Source: Polaromonas sp. | GTDB taxonomy: Bacteria > Pseudomonadota > Gammaproteobacteria > Burkholderiales > Burkholderiaceae_C | Direction: 5' to 3' | NCBI GenBank assembly: GCA_013297865.1 | Contig: JAAFIP010000004.1 | Span: 186,001-250,000 of the forward strand | DNA: 64,000 nt | Part shown: one piece after another, positions 35,326 to 45,625 of the stretch | Layout of the letters: the number at the start of each line of letters is the position of its first letter | How positions within the stretch are numbered: position 1 is the stretch's first letter | Made by a program: the position numbers and the translations under genes | The notes under the pieces: generated by a model | Told to the model about the DNA's origin: nothing | What the model saw: only the letters and a program-made list of their open reading frames with translations | Database searches by the model: none

Positions 35326-36210
35326 CTACACCAGGCCTGAGGCTTTGAGCGCTGCCAGCAGCGTTGGTTCATACGATTGTGCCATGCTTGTCATGGGCAG
35401 CCTCAAGGTGCCCCCGCACAGGCCCATGTGCTGCATGGCCCATTTCACGGGAATCGGGTTGGCTTCGACAAACAGGTGTTTATGTACAGGCAGCAGGCGC
35501 TTTTGAATCGCCATGGCCTGGGCTGCCTGGCCAGCGATGGCGGCCATGCACAGTTCGTGCATCAGGCGCGGTGCGATATTGGCTGTGACGCTGATATTGC
35601 CCTGACCGCCGCACAGCATCAGCGCCACGGCGGTGCCGTCGTCGCCTGAATAAATGGCAAAGCCTTGTGGTGCGTCCTTGATCAGCCACTGCGCACGCTC
35701 GATGTTGCCCGTGGCTTCCTTGATGCCGACGATGCCTTTGACCTGCGCCAGGCGCAGCACCGTGTCGTGCGCCATATCGGCCACCGAGCGGCCAGGCACG
35801 TTGTACAGCACGATGGGCAGGTCGCCTGTGGCTTCGGCAATCGCCTTGAAATGTTGGTATTGGCCTTCTTGCGTGGGTTTGTTGTAGTAGGGCACCACCT
35901 GCAGTTGGCAGTCCGCACCGACGCCGCGCGCAAACTTGGCCAGTTCAATGGCTTCCGAGGTCGAGTTGGCACCGCAGCCCGCCATGATGGGCACGCGTTT
36001 GTTGGCCTGCTCCACCGACACGCGGATGATCTCGCAATGCTCTTGCACGCTCACCGTGGGCGACTCGCCCGTGGTGCCTACCACGCCAATGCAGTCGGTG
36101 CCTTCAGCGATATGCCAGTCAATCAGTTTGCGCAGGGTGGGGTAGTCCACCGTGCCATCAGCATGGAACGGGGTGACGAGCGCAACAATGCTTCCAGTAA
36201 TTTGTTTCAT
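35326..36210 (-). CDS. dapA: 4-hydroxy-tetrahydrodipicolinate synthase DapA
   Basis: A 294-residue class I aldolase condensing pyruvate and aspartate semialdehyde in lysine/diaminopimelate synthesis. GTTGESPT is the substrate loop, Tyr136 (in VLYNVPGR) the proton relay, and Lys164 ([10 protein letters not shown]) the Schiff-base residue. Full length; followed by bamC after about 60 bases. Confidence 0.96.
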   Translation of the reverse strand: MKQITGSIVALVTPFHADGTVDYPTLRKLIDWHIAEGTDCIGVVGTTGESPTVSVQEHCEIIRVSVEQANKRVPIMAGCGANSTSEAIELAKFARGVGADCQLQVVPYYNKPTQEGQYQHFKAIAEATGDLPIVLYNVPGRSVADMAHDTVLRLAQVKGIVGIKEATGNIERAQWLIKDAPQGFAIYSGDDGTAVALMLCGGQGNISVTANIAPRLMHELCMAAIAGQAAQAMAIQKRLLPVHKHLFVEANPIPVKWAMQHMGLCGGTLRLPMTSMAQSYEPTLLAALKASGLV

Positions 36211-36238
36211 GGCGTAATTTTACCCGGGCCGCAGGGGC

Positions 36239-36856
36239 TTACAGCGGGTTCAAAGGGTAGCGTGTGGGCGCTATTGATGCTGATTTTTCGCTGTTTTGAT
36301 GCATGCCGGGATGCGCGTCTGCAAGGCCGACGGGCCGCACGGCGGCGATACGCTGCACAAATCGATCGGGCGCGCTCAAAAACCCTTGCTCATAAGCCAC
36401 CACATCCAGGCCAGCGCAGGCCGCCAGCAGCTCGCCCGGGCGCAACAGAAAATCAGGCCGCGATGGTTTGCCCACGGTTTCGTTACCCACGGCAAAGGTT
36501 TCATAAATCAGCACGCCACCGGGTGCCAGTGAAGCCATCAGGGTAGGCAGCAGCGCGCGCCACAGATAGTTGGTCACCACCACGGCACCAAACTGCTGGG
36601 GCGCCCCGTCTGCCATGAACGGCCAGGGCCCGTTTTCGATATCTGCGACTTTGAGTGCGGAGTCCGCGGGTAGCCTGGTGGCCAGGCTATCGATGGCCGT
36701 TGGCGCAATGTCTACCGCAGCCACCGGGTGGTGTCTGCTGGAGAAATACAGCGCATGCCGCCCCAGCCCACAGGCCACATCCAGCACAGCGCTGCCCGGC
36801 ACTGCCAGGTGCGCCCAGCGCGCCACCCAGGGCGATACAGCTTCATTTCCGTGCAT
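36239..36856 (-). CDS. Class I SAM-dependent methyltransferase (TehB-like)
   Basis: A 205-residue methyltransferase with SAM motif I VLDVACGLGRHALYFSSR, motif II AVDIAPTAIDSL and VVVTNYLWRALLPTLMASLAPGGVLIYETFAVGNE. The pattern is like TehB/SAM methyltransferases of small molecules; the substrate is unknown. It lies 28 bases before dapA and one base after the SDR stop, so all three are probably co-transcribed. Confidence 0.87.
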   Translation of the reverse strand: MHGNEAVSPWVARWAHLAVPGSAVLDVACGLGRHALYFSSRHHPVAAVDIAPTAIDSLATRLPADSALKVADIENGPWPFMADGAPQQFGAVVVTNYLWRALLPTLMASLAPGGVLIYETFAVGNETVGKPSRPDFLLRPGELLAACAGLDVVAYEQGFLSAPDRFVQRIAAVRPVGLADAHPGMHQNSEKSASIAPTRYPLNPL

Positions 36857-36857
36857 A

Positions 36858-37673
36858 TCAGGCTTTGGGTTTCACATCGTCTTTGAGCGCGGCCAGCGCC
36901 ATCTTTTCTACCGTGCCGGGCGAGATCAGCTTGAGCCAGCGGCCCAGCTTGCCTTTGACCGTCATCACCACCTCGCGCTCGCGCCGCTGCATGCCGTCAA
37001 TGATCAGGCGGGCACATTCCTGCACACTCATGGCCTGGTCTTCTTTCAAACCACTCGAACCAGCGGCAACTCCGGCAGCGTTGAGGCCGCGGTAGCGGAT
37101 ATTGGTGGACACCACGCCCGGATAGGCCGTGGTCACACTCACGCCTGCGCCCTTGAGCTCGGCGCGCAGGGCTTCAAAAAATCCGGTCATGGCAAACTTG
37201 CTGGCGCTGTAGGCTGTGCGCCCCGGCACGCCGACAATGCCTGCCAGCGACGACACCGCCACAATGGAGCCTTGGGTGGCCTTGATATGCGCCAGCGCTG
37301 CGTGGGTGCACCACACGCTGCCCCAAAGGTTGATGCGCATCAGGTCTTCATACCAGCCCAGGTCATCGGCCTTGACCTCTTCAAACAGCGCCTGGGCTGA
37401 AATGCCTGCGTTGTTGATCAGTGCGTCGATACGGCCAAATTGCTGCATGGCCTGCGCTACCAGATTGCGGCAATCGGCCTGCACCCCGACATCGGTTTTC
37501 ACAGCCAGCGTGCGCGCGCCCAGCGCGCTGCATTGCGCAGCCACCTGGTTGAGTAGATCCAGGTTGCGTGCCGCCAACACCAACGCTCCATCCGCCTTGT
37601 GCAAGGCCGCCAACTGGCGTGCCAGCTCAGCGCCAATGCCGTCAGAGGCACCGGTAATTACTATCACTTTCAT
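36858..37673 (-). CDS. SDR family NAD(P)-dependent oxidoreductase
   Basis: A 271-residue classical short-chain dehydrogenase: cofactor motif TGASDGIG (7-14), NNAG near 90, catalytic Ser in VAVSSLAG, YSASK with the Tyr-Lys pair, and PGVVSTNI. The substrate is unknown. Its ATG at 37673 lies within dispersed repeat copy 5, which supplies GGGAGCAGCT just before the start. Confidence 0.88.
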   Translation of the reverse strand: MKVIVITGASDGIGAELARQLAALHKADGALVLAARNLDLLNQVAAQCSALGARTLAVKTDVGVQADCRNLVAQAMQQFGRIDALINNAGISAQALFEEVKADDLGWYEDLMRINLWGSVWCTHAALAHIKATQGSIVAVSSLAGIVGVPGRTAYSASKFAMTGFFEALRAELKGAGVSVTTAYPGVVSTNIRYRGLNAAGVAAGSSGLKEDQAMSVQECARLIIDGMQRREREVVMTVKGKLGRWLKLISPGTVEKMALAALKDDVKPKA

Positions 37674-37711
37674 AGCTGCTCCCGCGACATTCTATTGGGC
37701 TGCAGCCCGGA
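37658..37711 (+). repeat. Dispersed ~50-bp repeat, copy 5
   Basis: Forward copy: TTACTATCACTTTCATAGCT, then GCTCCCGCGACATTCTATTG, then GGCTGCAGCCCGGA. Its minus strand carries the ribosome-binding region, the ATG and the first codons of the SDR gene. It lies between the SDR gene and a 44-codon frame. Confidence 0.85.
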
Positions 37712-37728
37712 AACATGTGTAAAAGCGC

Positions 37729-37863
37729 TTAAAAACACGCCCAGATCTGATCTGCCAATGTGATCAAAAACTCAGGCCGCGTGTACAGCATAAACACAGC
37801 AACACAGGCCAATACAGCAGCTGCAAGGCCCAGGTTTTTAGCGGTAACGACGGGTTTAATCAT
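37729..37863 (-). CDS. Small single-span membrane protein (44 residues)
   Basis: A short frame starting MIKPVVTAKNLGLAAAVLAC, with one hydrophobic span (about 11-27) and ending LADQIWACF. It lies just upstream of, and on the same strand as, the SDR gene; the gap of 55 bases holds repeat copy 5. AT-rich sequence with a TATACT box lies upstream on the minus strand (about 37945). No match recognised; the gene is supported only by its frame, hydrophobic profile and position. The rest of the gap to 38072 shows no gene. Confidence 0.5.
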   Translation of the reverse strand: MIKPVVTAKNLGLAAAVLACVAVFMLYTRPEFLITLADQIWACF

Positions 37864-38072
37864 GTGTATTGACCTTACCACATATCCCCAATTTATGGGA
37901 TCTTGCCACTGTGCAGATGGTCCTTCAAAAGCGGTAATGTCATGTAGTATAAAGTTACAAATTGACGCTTAAGTTACTGCTCCGTGGCTATGAGTTTTGC
38001 CATACAACACCCCAAGCCACATGCCCACAAAGCTACTCATCGGGCGACTGAAAACTTGGCCACCAACGGTGG

Positions 38073-38780
38073 TTAGCGATTCTTGGCGAGCTCAGCCTGC
38101 CACCAAACCACACAGGCACGCGCCAGCGCTGCGGTGCTGTCAACACACTGGTTGCGCAAGGGCGACTGCACGGCGTCCAATGCAAGGGGTGTTTCAGTGC
38201 ATGCCAACGCCACCGCGCCAGCGCCACGACTGAGCAGTGTGTGCACCGCTTGCTCGATCAATGGCCCACCCTGAGCGGGATGGCCGGCTTTGACCAGCTC
38301 TATGCCCGGCAAAACGAGGGTGTCCATCATGTGGTCGTCTGGCAGCAGGGGGCTGTAGCCCGCATGTAGCAGCGGGGCATCAAAAATCTTGGCAGCCAGT
38401 GTGGCACGGGTAGCGATCAGGCCGATGGGCGCGCCCGCGGGAGCCAGCTTGCGCAGCTCGCCGATGCACGCGTCGACGATGCTGATGAAGGGCACGCCGC
38501 AACCGTTGAGCAGATCGGCCATCCAAAAATGCGCGGTATTGCAGGGCATGGCCAGCGCGGTTGCACCAGCGGCAATCAGGCGGTCGCGCCCTGCCAGCAG
38601 TTGGGGCAGTGGCGACGGGCCGCTGCTCAAAATAGCTGCAGGGCGAGGAGCGATGCGCGGGTCTGACTGGATCAACAAGGGCACGTGGTCTGCATCGCCC
38701 ACGGCGGGTGTTGCCGCCAGCACTTTGCTAAAAAAATCGAGCGTAGCCAATGGCCCCATGCCGCCTAAAACACCGATCAT
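38073..38780 (-). CDS. Aspartate/glutamate racemase family protein
   Basis: A 235-residue enzyme with the two-Cys pattern of the Asp/Glu racemase superfamily: Cys80 in AMPCNTAHFW and Cys194 in ALACTETPLAL, and N-terminal MIGVLGGMGPLATLDFF. ATG at 38780 gives the usual start; the frame is open nine codons further. It racemises aspartate or related amino acids. It is the last gene of a same-strand cluster with a cysteate lyase-like enzyme; cysteate is the sulfonate analogue of aspartate, so action on cysteate is a reasonable guess. The 181-base gap upstream makes co-transcription uncertain. Confidence 0.87.
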   Translation of the reverse strand: MIGVLGGMGPLATLDFFSKVLAATPAVGDADHVPLLIQSDPRIAPRPAAILSSGPSPLPQLLAGRDRLIAAGATALAMPCNTAHFWMADLLNGCGVPFISIVDACIGELRKLAPAGAPIGLIATRATLAAKIFDAPLLHAGYSPLLPDDHMMDTLVLPGIELVKAGHPAQGGPLIEQAVHTLLSRGAGAVALACTETPLALDAVQSPLRNQCVDSTAALARACVVWWQAELAKNR

Positions 38781-38961
38781 GTTGGTCGCCCTTTCAATAT
38801 GGGTCAATAATGTGCCATCAATCAGCCGCCCGGTAAAAAGCCGATCCCGGTGCGACTACATATACCTTGTTCACCAGCGGAGTGATCAGAAAGCCGCAAG
38901 CGAGTTTTGGGGCGCCCTCGATAGCTGCGTCCAGTGCAAGCACCGGTATCAAGGCAGCTTT

Positions 38962-39972
38962 TTAAAGCGGCTTCAAGCCGTCAAAAGCGTTCATGTAGCC
39001 GTACAGCGCGACTGCGCCGCCAGTGTGCAAAAACACCACGTTCTGGCCTTTCTTGAAATGGCCTTTGCGGCACATATCCATCAGCCCAGCCATGCCTTTG
39101 CCTGAGTACACCGGGTCGAGCAAAATGCCTTCGAGCCGGGCCATCATGGTCACGGCTTCAATCATGCCGGGTGTGGGCACGCCGTAGCCGCCGCCCACGT
39201 AGTCGCAGTTGGCTTTGACGCTTTCGCGGCTGACGCTGCCGGGTACGCCGAGCAGTTCAGCGGTTTTCACCGCCAGGTTGTATACGTTGGTTTCTTGCGC
39301 CTCTTTGGCAGCTCGCACACCAATACCCAACACCGGAATCTGGCTGCGCGCGCCTTCCAGGCCCACCACCAAACCCGCTTGCGTGCCAGCACTGCCAGTG
39401 GCGTGCACTACGCAATCCACATTCAGGCCGAGGTTGTTGAATTGATCGACCATCTCCAGCGCGCACACCACATAGCCCAGTGCGCCAATCGGGTTGGAAC
39501 CGCCGCCGGGAATGATGTAGGGCTTTTGCCCCTTGGCGCGCAGCGCATCTGCCAGCGTGGCCATGGCGGCATTCATGTCGGTACCGCCGGGTACTTCCTG
39601 CACACTGGCACCAAACAGATGATCGAGAAAAACGTTGCCCGACTGCTTGTAATTTTCAACTTTAGACCCGGTGCGGTCTTCCAGCAGAATTTCGCACTTC
39701 ATACCCATCTTGGCGGCAATGGCCACCGTCTGGCGGGCGTGGTTCGATTGCGTTGCGCCCTGGGTGATGATGGTGTCTGCGCCATGTTTGACGGCATCGG
39801 CCATTAAAAATTCCAGCTTGCGGGTCTTGTTGCCGCCCGTGCCCAAGCCAGTGCAGTCGTCGCGTTTGATGTACAAATTAGGGCCGCCTAGCGCCTCGGT
39901 CATGCGCGGCATAAATTCAAGCGGTGTGGGGCCGTGGGTGATGCGAACGCGGGGAAATTGGGTGAGTTTCAT
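38962..39972 (-). CDS. cuyA: L-cysteate sulfo-lyase / D-cysteine desulfhydrase family enzyme (CuyA-like)
   Basis: A 336-residue fold-type II PLP enzyme of the ACC deaminase / D-cysteine desulfhydrase family. Lys49 in [12 protein letters not shown] is the PLP residue; [12 protein letters not shown] contacts substrate; [16 protein letters not shown] and [13 protein letters not shown] bind the cofactor phosphate. Known members include D-cysteine desulfhydrase and CuyA, which cleaves L-cysteate to pyruvate, sulfite and ammonia. The neighbouring HpsN-like enzyme and TauABC-type importer favour CuyA. Sequence alone cannot separate the two activities, so the symbol is provisional. Confidence 0.8.
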   Translation of the reverse strand: MKLTQFPRVRITHGPTPLEFMPRMTEALGGPNLYIKRDDCTGLGTGGNKTRKLEFLMADAVKHGADTIITQGATQSNHARQTVAIAAKMGMKCEILLEDRTGSKVENYKQSGNVFLDHLFGASVQEVPGGTDMNAAMATLADALRAKGQKPYIIPGGGSNPIGALGYVVCALEMVDQFNNLGLNVDCVVHATGSAGTQAGLVVGLEGARSQIPVLGIGVRAAKEAQETNVYNLAVKTAELLGVPGSVSRESVKANCDYVGGGYGVPTPGMIEAVTMMARLEGILLDPVYSGKGMAGLMDMCRKGHFKKGQNVVFLHTGGAVALYGYMNAFDGLKPL

Positions 39973-40015
39973 GGGGTACTTTCTGTTGTAGTGGAGGGTT
40001 AAGAAGCGGAAAATC

Positions 40016-41242
40016 TCAGTGAGCAGCGGCTATCTGGACGGCTGCTACAACGATCTGACCGATCAGAGCGCAGTCGGCGTCGGTCAATGACAGCGGCGTG
40101 CGCAGATCCAGAAGCTGGTTCAATACGCCCATTGATTTGGGAATGTCCGGTTTGCCGCTGAGGTAATGCCAGTGCTCGTAATTGCTGGTGAAGGCCACGG
40201 GTGTGGCTGAGCCGAACCATTTGATGTACAGGCCGCGCAGGTTGCATTCCTTTAAAAACCGCTCAATCTGACTCGGCTTTAAATCGAGAGTGAACTGGAT
40301 GGAGCTGGCGACAAATTCTTCTTTGGGGTGGCGTGCGGGGACCGACACTTTTTGCGCTTTCGTCAGCTCTCGTTCCAGTGTGGTGTAGATGTGGTTCCAG
40401 CGGCGGCCACGCTCTGCCAGTTGCCCAATCTGGGGCCGCAGCAATGCGGCGGCCAAATTGGACATGCGCATGCTGAAGTTAGGGGTGATGTACCTCCAGC
40501 GCTCAAAAATTTCAGCGCTGGGCCTCAGAATGTGCTGGTCATACATCATGTAGCTGCCTGACATCAAAATGGCCTGGGCTGCTATATCGTCGTCGTCCGT
40601 CACCAGCAAACCGCCTTCACCCGAGTTGATGTGCTTGTAGGTTTGTGCGCTGTAGCAGCCTATTTTGCCCCAGGTGCCGGTATGCCTGCCGTCCCACTTG
40701 GCGCCCATGGTGTGGGCGCAGTCTTCGATGATGGCGATGCCGTGCTTGTCGCAAATGGCGCGCAGCGCCTGCAGGTCGGCGATGTGGCCGCGCATGTGCG
40801 AGAGTAAAAATACTTTAGCGCCGCTGGCCGCCGCCTTGCGCTCCAGATCGGCGATGTCGGTCATGTAGTCAGCACTGGTGTCTACCAGCACCGCTTGCGC
40901 GCCTGCATGTGCAATCGCGCCCGGCACAGGTGCCAGCGTGAAGGTGCTGGTCAAGACCTTGTCACCTGGCTTGACGCCCAGTGCTTTGAGTGCAATGTAC
41001 ATCGCCGCGCCGCAGGAGCTGACCGCGACGCAATACTTGCTGCCTACATACGCTGCGTAGTCCTGCTCCAGCAACGAAGGCTCAGGGTAACCAGTGCCTT
41101 GCTCGCCATAGCGGTGCAAGCGGCCTGAGCGCATCAGCGCAACAGCGCGCTCAATGGCGTCCTCGGGTATCGGCTCGGGCGTGCTCAGATCTTTGCCAAA
41201 CCACAGGCCATCTGGCGTACGGGTTGATACAGGGGCTGTCAT
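40016..41242 (-). CDS. DegT/DnrJ/EryC1/StrS family aminotransferase
   Basis: A 408-residue PLP enzyme of the sugar-aminotransferase family. [26 protein letters not shown] is the cofactor-binding start, [15 protein letters not shown] holds the Asp that contacts PLP, and Lys203 in [14 protein letters not shown] is the Schiff-base residue. Members usually aminate keto-sugars. In this cluster a small keto-sulfonate such as sulfopyruvate or 1-hydroxy-2-oxopropane-3-sulfonate is a possible acceptor (inference). Start ATG at 41242, 19 bases after the HpsN-like gene; cuyA follows after 43 bases. Confidence 0.87.
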   Translation of the reverse strand: MTAPVSTRTPDGLWFGKDLSTPEPIPEDAIERAVALMRSGRLHRYGEQGTGYPEPSLLEQDYAAYVGSKYCVAVSSCGAAMYIALKALGVKPGDKVLTSTFTLAPVPGAIAHAGAQAVLVDTSADYMTDIADLERKAAASGAKVFLLSHMRGHIADLQALRAICDKHGIAIIEDCAHTMGAKWDGRHTGTWGKIGCYSAQTYKHINSGEGGLLVTDDDDIAAQAILMSGSYMMYDQHILRPSAEIFERWRYITPNFSMRMSNLAAALLRPQIGQLAERGRRWNHIYTTLERELTKAQKVSVPARHPKEEFVASSIQFTLDLKPSQIERFLKECNLRGLYIKWFGSATPVAFTSNYEHWHYLSGKPDIPKSMGVLNQLLDLRTPLSLTDADCALIGQIVVAAVQIAAAH

Positions 41243-41261
41243 GGATAAGGACTTTGCGCAA

Positions 41262-42608
<1,347 letters not shown>

Positions 42609-43481
42609 TTACCCACGGCCTTTCCAAGGCACCACACGGCGCTCCACAAAGCGCACCAAATGGTCAAAGGCATAGGCAATCATCGCAATCACCACGATGC
42701 CCATGATGACGATCGGCGTCTGCAAAAATCTGGATGCTGACAACACCGTGTAACCCAAGCCGGAGGTAGCAGCCACCATTTCCGCTGCCACCAGCGTTGT
42801 CCAGCCAAAGCCGATGCCCACACGCATAGCCGTGAATATCTCTGGCATGGCGGACGGCAAAACGACCAGGCGAATTACTTGCCAGCGGGTCGCACCAAAT
42901 GAATAGGCGGCATGAATCTGTTCAATCGCTGCAGACTTGACGCCTGCTCGGGCACCCAGAGCCATGGGCGCAAGTACCGACAGGAAAATCAGCAATACCT
43001 TGGACAACTCATCAATACCAAACCAGATGATCATCAGCGGCAAGTAAGCCAGCGGTGGAATCGGGCGGTAGAACTCAATAGGTGGGTCAAAAATGCCGCG
43101 TGCAACGTGGCTCATGCCCATTGCAATACCCAGCGGAATCCCCACCACACAGGCCAGCAAGAATGCGCCAAAAACCCGCAGCGTGCTGATCCAGGTATGT
43201 TCCCAAAAGCTGGCACCGGTAAAACCGTCTCGTAGCATCACCAAAAAAGCATCGATCACGCCCATCGGGGACGGCAAGAAAAGCGGCTTGACGAAGCCTG
43301 CATAGGTGACCAGCCACCACACAAAGATCAGGCCGGCAATCACGACGGCGCTGATGGTGAGGCTTTCGCCCTGGCCTGGGACACCATAAATTTCACCCGG
43401 CTTGGCGGGTTTGGCTTTGGTCATACTGGCCCAGATGCTGCCGCCAGCGGATGAACCAGTGCTTGTTCGGGTGTCACTCAT
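42609..43481 (-). CDS. Sulfonate/taurine-type ABC transporter permease (TauC/SsuC-like)
   Basis: A 290-residue permease with about six membrane segments, FLPSPMGVIDAF near the start, and the EAA loop AAYSFGATRWQVIRLVVLPSAMPEIFTAM. ATG at 43481 is chosen since AGGAG lies at nine bases; it overlaps the ATPase stop by eight bases. ATG at 43499 is an alternative. TauC/SsuC-family permeases import alkanesulfonates, nitrate or related anions. Confidence 0.9.
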   Translation of the reverse strand: MSDTRTSTGSSAGGSIWASMTKAKPAKPGEIYGVPGQGESLTISAVVIAGLIFVWWLVTYAGFVKPLFLPSPMGVIDAFLVMLRDGFTGASFWEHTWISTLRVFGAFLLACVVGIPLGIAMGMSHVARGIFDPPIEFYRPIPPLAYLPLMIIWFGIDELSKVLLIFLSVLAPMALGARAGVKSAAIEQIHAAYSFGATRWQVIRLVVLPSAMPEIFTAMRVGIGFGWTTLVAAEMVAATSGLGYTVLSASRFLQTPIVIMGIVVIAMIAYAFDHLVRFVERRVVPWKGRG

Positions 43482-44268
43482 GATGGGCTCCTGCTTCATC
43501 GGCAAAGATGATCTGCAAAATCTTTTCCCTGAGGGCAATAAATTCTGCCGACGCCTTGATCGCTCTGGCATTGCCGGTCTCAAAATAGCGCTGGCTGAAT
43601 GGCAAATCGAACACGTGCGAAATGCGGCCCGGGCGCGGCGACATCACGATCAGTTTGGTGCCCATGAACAGCGCTTCTTCCACGCTGTGGGTGATAAAAA
43701 ATACCATCTTGCCGGTGTCTCGCCACACCTTCAAAATCAACTCTTGCGCCCGTTCGCGCGTCAGTGCATCCAGCGCGCCCAGTGGCTCATCCATCAGCAA
43801 AATGGCGGGGTCACTCGTCAGCGCCCTGGCAATGCCCACGCGCTGCTGCATGCCGCCCGACAGCTCATACGTGGCCGATTGCTCAAACTGCTCCAGTCCC
43901 AGCAGCTTGATGAAGTCTCGTGCAATCACCTCTCGCTTGGCTTTGTCATGACCCTGAATTTTCAGGCCGAAGGCGACATTGTCCAGTACGTTGAGCCAAG
44001 GCAACAGGGCATGCTTTTGAAACACCACCGAGCGGTCTGCACCAGGCCCTGTGACGACGCGGCCATTCAGGGAAATTTCACCCTCACTGGGCGCCATAAA
44101 TCCGGCAATCAGGTTCAGCAGGGTGGATTTGCCGCAGCCCGATGCACCCAGTGCCACCACAAACTCTTTTTCATGAATCTCAAGGTTGATATTTTTGAGC
44201 GCGTGAACGGACGGTTTGCCAGGAACCGGATAAAACACCGACGCGTTTTGAATGGCTAGTGCTGTCAT
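43474..44268 (-). CDS. Sulfonate/taurine-type ABC transporter ATP-binding protein (TauB/SsuB-like)
   Basis: A 264-residue ATPase: Walker A GASGCGKST near residue 41, Q-loop VFQKHALLPWLNVLDNVAFGL, signature LSGGMQQRVGIARAL, Walker B ILLMDEPLGALD, H-loop ITHSVEEALFMG. The HALLPWLNV stretch is characteristic of TauB/SsuB. ATG at 44268; upstream in-frame ATGs would run into the intergenic region. Confidence 0.92.
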   Translation of the reverse strand: MTALAIQNASVFYPVPGKPSVHALKNINLEIHEKEFVVALGASGCGKSTLLNLIAGFMAPSEGEISLNGRVVTGPGADRSVVFQKHALLPWLNVLDNVAFGLKIQGHDKAKREVIARDFIKLLGLEQFEQSATYELSGGMQQRVGIARALTSDPAILLMDEPLGALDALTRERAQELILKVWRDTGKMVFFITHSVEEALFMGTKLIVMSPRPGRISHVFDLPFSQRYFETGNARAIKASAEFIALREKILQIIFADEAGAHHE

Positions 44269-44345
44269 GGCGAGCCTCAAAGAATTGGTGCGGCATGCTG
44301 ACCCGTCTTGATACGACGGGTCAGCTGCAAAGACACAGACGTGGC

Positions 44346-45347
44346 TTACTTGCCAGCAGCCGCTTTGGCAAACTCGGGGTTGACAAACTTGCTGTAATTG
44401 TCTGCTGTAGCACTGATACGACCCGCGCCCTTGAGAAATTCGGCCGTCGATTTGATGGTGGCAGCTGCACCGCCGCCCATCCACGCTGCTGACATGTTCA
44501 AATCTCCATCAGGGTAAATGGTGCCGTCCAGCATAGACACCACAGCAGCTGGCGTGACACCTACGCTGGCAGCGACTGCTTTAATTTTTTCTGAGTCGGC
44601 GTTCCATGCGGCTTTGTTCTTCATGTAATCGCCATTGATTTCGTTCATAGCCTTGAAAAAGTTAACGATGCCTGCGCGATTGGCCGGCGTTTGGAACTTG
44701 TTATGCACAACCCAGCCGTTGAATGTATTAAAGCCCGTTTTGGCAACTGCACCAGCGGTCACCATGACCTTGCCGTTTTCACGTAATTTGGCTTGAACAG
44801 GAACCCAAATAAAAGCCGCATCAATCGCGTTTTGCGCCCATGCAGCCGCAATTTCGGGCGGCGACATACCAAGAACGGTGACATCTTTTTCTGTCAAGCC
44901 GTACATTTTCAAAGCGCCCATGAGTGAGAAGTGCGCGGTTGAACCAATGGGCACAGCAATTTTTTTGCCTTTCAGATCGGCTCCCTTTTCAATACCTGCG
45001 CCGTTTCTGCTCACCAATGCCTCAGAACTGTCAATAACTTTGCCGACTGACACCATCTGATAGTCGATGCCAGAGCTAAGACCAGCCGACAATGGCGAAG
45101 AGCCGATTTCAGAAATTTGAATGCCGCCAGAGGCCATGGCCGCGTTGACCTCAGCGCCCGAAGCGAACTGGCGCCACTCAATCGTCCAGCCCGTCGCTTT
45201 TTCAAGCGCTCCGTTGGCAATAAGCGCTTTATAGGGCACAGGATCGCCAAAGTGGCCAATGACGACCTTGGTTTGCGCCAGTGCCTGGGAAACAAGGGTG
45301 AGTGTGAGGGCCGAGCCGATAAGCAGCGTTTTAAGCAGGTGTTTCAT
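44346..45347 (-). CDS. Taurine/sulfonate-type ABC transporter substrate-binding protein (TauA-like)
   Basis: A 333-residue periplasmic protein: signal peptide MKHLLKTLLIGSALTLTLVS ending at ALAQ, then TKVVIGHFGDPVPYK, WRQFASGAEVNAAMASGGIQI, IGSSPLSAGLSSGID and SEALVSRNG, which closely follow the order of motifs in TauA. This is the first gene of the importer and catabolic cluster. Its ATG is 278 bases from the divergent MocR regulator, so that gap should hold its promoter. Confidence 0.9.
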   Translation of the reverse strand: MKHLLKTLLIGSALTLTLVSQALAQTKVVIGHFGDPVPYKALIANGALEKATGWTIEWRQFASGAEVNAAMASGGIQISEIGSSPLSAGLSSGIDYQMVSVGKVIDSSEALVSRNGAGIEKGADLKGKKIAVPIGSTAHFSLMGALKMYGLTEKDVTVLGMSPPEIAAAWAQNAIDAAFIWVPVQAKLRENGKVMVTAGAVAKTGFNTFNGWVVHNKFQTPANRAGIVNFFKAMNEINGDYMKNKAAWNADSEKIKAVAASVGVTPAAVVSMLDGTIYPDGDLNMSAAWMGGGAAATIKSTAEFLKGAGRISATADNYSKFVNPEFAKAAAGK

Positions 45348-45563
45348 GATGTACATCCATTCAATAAGTTGCAGAAGTTCTAGCAATTGGAAGCGGCGCA
45401 CATGTTTTTCAGCCACGTGACCTGACTGAATAGTAGGCAAATATGATTTTCAGCGATAGTGCCAGATTGATTTTGTTTTAGTGCCACAATGAAAACCCCT
45501 AGTTTTCTGTTGCGTTTTTTGGGGATGCACTGAATTCAGGCAAAAGCTTGGCACCGGCCACCT

Positions 45564-45588
45564 CTTATTGGTGCAACTCACCAATAAG
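45564..45588. promoter_or_regulatory. Palindromic operator candidate before the MocR gene
   Basis: Perfect ten-base inverted repeat CTTATTGGTG-N5-CACCAATAAG, about 38 bases before the regulator start and within the 278-bp divergent region shared with the TauA-like gene. It is the clearest symmetric site there. Autoregulation or shared control is an inference. Confidence 0.6.
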
Positions 45589-45625
45589 GGGCTTCATCAA
45601 TGTTCATCTTCAACTAAGGATCAAC

